Shown here: positions 61,925-64,000 of the stretch, piece by piece
Numbering within the stretch: position 1 is the stretch's first letter
Layout: each line of letters opens with the position of its first letter
Assembly (NCBI GenBank): GCA_025345505.1
Contig: JANVCC010000130.1
Location: 10,192,641 to 10,256,640, forward strand
From: Todiramphus chloris collaris
Lineage: Eukaryota; Chordata; Aves; Coraciiformes; Alcedinidae
Length of the DNA stretch: 64,000 nucleotides
Direction of reading: 5' to 3'
Program-made: the position numbers and the translations under genes
Notes under the pieces: model-generated
What the model was told of the DNA's origin: nothing
What the model saw: only the letters and a program-made list of their open reading frames with translations
The model's database searches: none

Positions 61925-62727
61925 ATGGCGGCGCCCACGCTGCGGCGGCAGTGCGGCCGGGCGGCGGAGCTGTGGGGTGGCCTGAGCCGCGCTCCGCCGC
62001 CGCTGCCGCTCCGGCGGCGGGCCCACGAGCAGGTGCGGCGGGCCCGGGGCGCCCAGGGGCTGCTGGCGGCGCAGTGCGAGCGCGGCCTCTTCCAGGAGGT
62101 GTTCCCGGCGCAGAGCGCAGAGGAGCAGCTGCCGGGGCTGCTGGAGCCGGGCCGCCCGCCCCTCACCGCCTACTGCGGCTTCGACCCCACTGCCGACTCG
62201 CTACACGTCGGGCACCTCCTGGCCGTCATGGGGCTCCTCCACTTCCAGCGCGCCGGCCACAACGTCATCGCTGTGGTGGGCGGCGCCACGGCGCGCCTCG
62301 GGGACCCCAGCGGCCGGGAGCGGGCGCGGGAGCCGCTGCCGGCGGAGCAGGTGCGGTCGCACGCGCGGGCGCTGGGCGCTGGCCTGGGGCGGCTGTTCGA
62401 GAACCACCGAGAGCTGTTCTGGGCGGCGGGCGACGAGCGGCTAGGACGGGCCGAGGTGTTGGACAACGCCCGCTGGCTGGGCCGGCAGCCGCTGCTCGAC
62501 TTTCTTGGCGGGGCCGGCGGGCGGCTCCGCATGGGCACGCTGCTGAGCCGGCAGAGCTGCCAGGCGCGGCTGCGCAGCGCCGAGGGCATGAGCCTGGCCG
62601 AGTTCCTCTACCCAGCACTCCAGGCCTACGACTTCCTGCACCTGCACCGGCACCACGGCTGCCGCATCCAGCTGGGGGGCGCCGACCAGATGGGCAACAT
62701 CATGTCCGGCTACGAGCTCGTCACCAA
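61925..62727 (+). CDS. YARS2: Mitochondrial tyrosyl-tRNA synthetase, exon 1
   Basis: YARS2 charges mitochondrial tRNA-Tyr with tyrosine in the matrix. Start ATG at 61925 has a good context (GCAAGATGG), and the protein begins [20 protein letters not shown], an Arg/Ala-rich, acid-free mitochondrial presequence. The class I catalytic domain follows: [17 protein letters not shown] (HIGH motif as HVGH, residues about 94-97), [45 protein letters not shown] and the tyrosine-pocket motif [15 protein letters not shown]. All are typical of bacterial-type TyrRS and close to human YARS2. Exon 1 is 267 codons plus two bases; donor CACCAA|GTAGGC is weak at position +4. Two extensive overlapping ORFs on either strand are GC shadows. 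Intact. Confidence 0.96.
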
Positions 62728-63727
62728 GTAGGCCGGGGCCGGGTGGGGCGCGGGGTGGGGCGCGGGCGAGGCCCTCCCGTCTGACCCAGGGGACCGACGC
62801 TGAGGGCGGGGAGCAGCGGTGGGTGCCCTGGTTCTGTGCGACGTCGCGCTGACTGTCCCCAAAGCACCAGGAGCAGAAGCCGCCCCTTGGGGAGGTGGTG
62901 TTACACAAAACTGCCGCGTTCGAGGGGGAGAATGAATTGTTCTGACCATGAGCCTCTCACATGTGTATATTCTGGCCCTAGTATTAAGCCTTTTCCATTA
63001 AATAACGATGAATTTTTAACAAAAGGGGTGGGCTTATGTGTTAGTGAATGAGTTTGCCAGAGAACTGAAATTAGATACCCCAAAACCTGGGACAAAATCG
63101 AGGCAAGTCTGTTGGCAAATGCATTCTGGTGTAATCATACCGAAACTGAGGCAGTTGTGGTATACTGGTAAAAGTGGTTACATTTCTTCGCTTAGAAATA
63201 AAATGAAACATGATGATGAGCTTTGGCTCATCCACCAAAATTGGCGAGTCTTAAAAACCTCGCAGAACTGTAGGAGCACATCAGTGAGTGCAGAGCAGTG
63301 CTTCTACTTCAGCACGTACTTGACTACTGCAAGACCTTAGAGAGTCGGCACAGAATGACTTGTAAGTGTCCCAGCCACACAAGCAGCTTCATCTCAGTAT
63401 GAGATATCCAGCTTCAATTAATGGTCAGAGCAGAAGACACAACATACAGGACACTTGAATTTGCTAGTGCTGTTGCTCAAGAAACTACTTAGTTGAAGTA
63501 TGTAAACTTCTTTGTTACACAGAAGTTGTTACGTTCAAGGTTGGTTTTCTTTCACCTAAAGCACTCTTCCCAAGGTGGTGTTCTGGCATCTTTTGCCTCT
63601 CACCCTCTGCCTTATTTAACTGCTTTATATTGAGCATAGAATCCTTATATTTTAGTCAACTTTACCAAATTGTGATTTTTCAAATGTATGTATTTTTTAA
63701 ATGTGCAGTGAATCTTCTCTTTGTCAG
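62728..63727 (+). other. YARS2: YARS2 intron 1
   Basis: Exactly 1,000 bases, CpG-rich at first then AT-rich, ending TGAATCTTCTCTTTGTCAG. A 100-residue + strand ORF (63038-63340) inside has no recognised similarity and no splice sites matching the gene. Confidence 0.85.
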
Positions 63728-63895
63728 GATGACAGGAACAGATGTGTTTGGAATTACTGTACCTCTTATTACCAGTACTACTGGAGATAAACTAGGAAAG
63801 ACAGCTGGCAATGCAGTTTGGCTAAACAGAGATAAGACTTCCCCATTTGAGCTATATCAGTTTTTTGTCAGACAACAAGATAACATAGTTGAAAA
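63728..63895 (+). CDS. YARS2: Mitochondrial tyrosyl-tRNA synthetase, exon 2
   Basis: Completes the split Lys codon (AA|G), then [40 protein letters not shown] and [20 protein letters not shown] is the KMSKS-equivalent ATP-binding loop of mitochondrial/bacterial TyrRS (human KLGKS). The exon is 168 bases and ends GAAAA|GTAAGT. Human reads [20 protein letters not shown] at its start, so the match is near complete. Later exons with the anticodon-binding and S4-like domains lie right of the window. Confidence 0.96.
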
Positions 63896-63925
63896 GTAAG
63901 TAGTTTCTAAAAGTAAGTAGTTTCT
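63892..63925 (+). repeat. YARS2: 17-base tandem duplication of the YARS2 exon 2 donor
   Basis: AAAAGTAAGTAGTTTCT occurs twice in a row, 63892-63908 and 63909-63925. Each copy contains a near-perfect splice donor (AAAA|GTAAGT). The first gives the conserved exon end; using the second would insert 17 bases and hit a stop at once (AAG TAA). Confidence 0.9.
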
Positions 63926-64000
63926 CTTCATCTTGCTTTTTGTCACTGTTCATAAAACCCGATCCTAACTGTTCTCTGTAACTGATTTGGATGTGTGCAG
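63896..64000 (+). other. YARS2: YARS2 intron 2 (partial)
   Basis: Start of the next intron, running off the window. The last base triplet CAG at 63998-64000 follows a weak pyrimidine context and could be an acceptor, but nothing beyond it is visible. Confidence 0.6.

Noticed and set aside
61951..62784. 277-codon ORF in another frame over YARS2 exon 1, plus several minus-strand ORFs there.
   Set aside because: Ala/Gly/Arg/Pro-rich shadows of very GC-rich coding sequence; the true frame carries all TyrRS motifs.
63038..63340. 100-codon ORF in YARS2 intron 1.
   Set aside because: No recognised similarity; exons 1 and 2 join perfectly without it.

Overview
This is a vertebrate nuclear window, almost certainly from a bird (or another sauropsid). 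Genes are split by GT-AG introns, and the recognisable interspersed repeats are all CR1-type LINE fragments carrying the usual avian 3' end (cf. ATGATTCTATGATTCT at about 16605-16620). I recognised no mammalian repeats, no operons and no RNA genes.

Left end (1 to about 15 kb, + strand): the last seven coding exons of PKP2, plakophilin-2, a desmosomal armadillo protein. They correspond to human exons 8-14 and are all intact, with matching phases and good splice sites; the stop codon is at 13069-13071. Earlier PKP2 exons lie to the left of the window.

Middle (about 15-55 kb): intergenic DNA with CR1 fragments at about 15.04, 15.6-16.6, 17.0-17.56 (ORF1 esterase part), 24.58-24.72 and 35.16-35.93 kb. 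It also holds A/C-rich, T-rich and homopolymer-G tracts and many chance ORFs. I found no supportable gene there.

Right end (55.8-64 kb): YARS2 (mitochondrial tyrosyl-tRNA synthetase, + strand) starts in a CpG-rich promoter at 61,925; its first two exons are in the window. Human gene order is DNM1L-YARS2-PKP2 with nothing annotated by me between YARS2 and PKP2. Here at least five exons of a further gene lie on the minus strand, pointing away from YARS2. Spliced together they encode a two-domain zinc deaminase-fold protein whose closest recognised relative is CDADC1, normally a single gene elsewhere in vertebrate genomes. The N-terminal domain keeps His and PCxxC but lacks the catalytic Glu; the C-terminal domain has a Cys-Ala-Glu motif and PCxxC.

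This deaminase gene is damaged: a one-base frameshift in an A run near 59,575, a donor whose position breaks the reading frame at 56,818, and an in-frame TGA at 55,834-55,836 inside the zinc-site exon. PKP2 and YARS2 exons in the same window show no indels, so the damage looks real rather than an assembly fault. It is best read as a recently lost, previously YARS2-divergent CDADC1-like paralogue, and it is the main discovery of the window.
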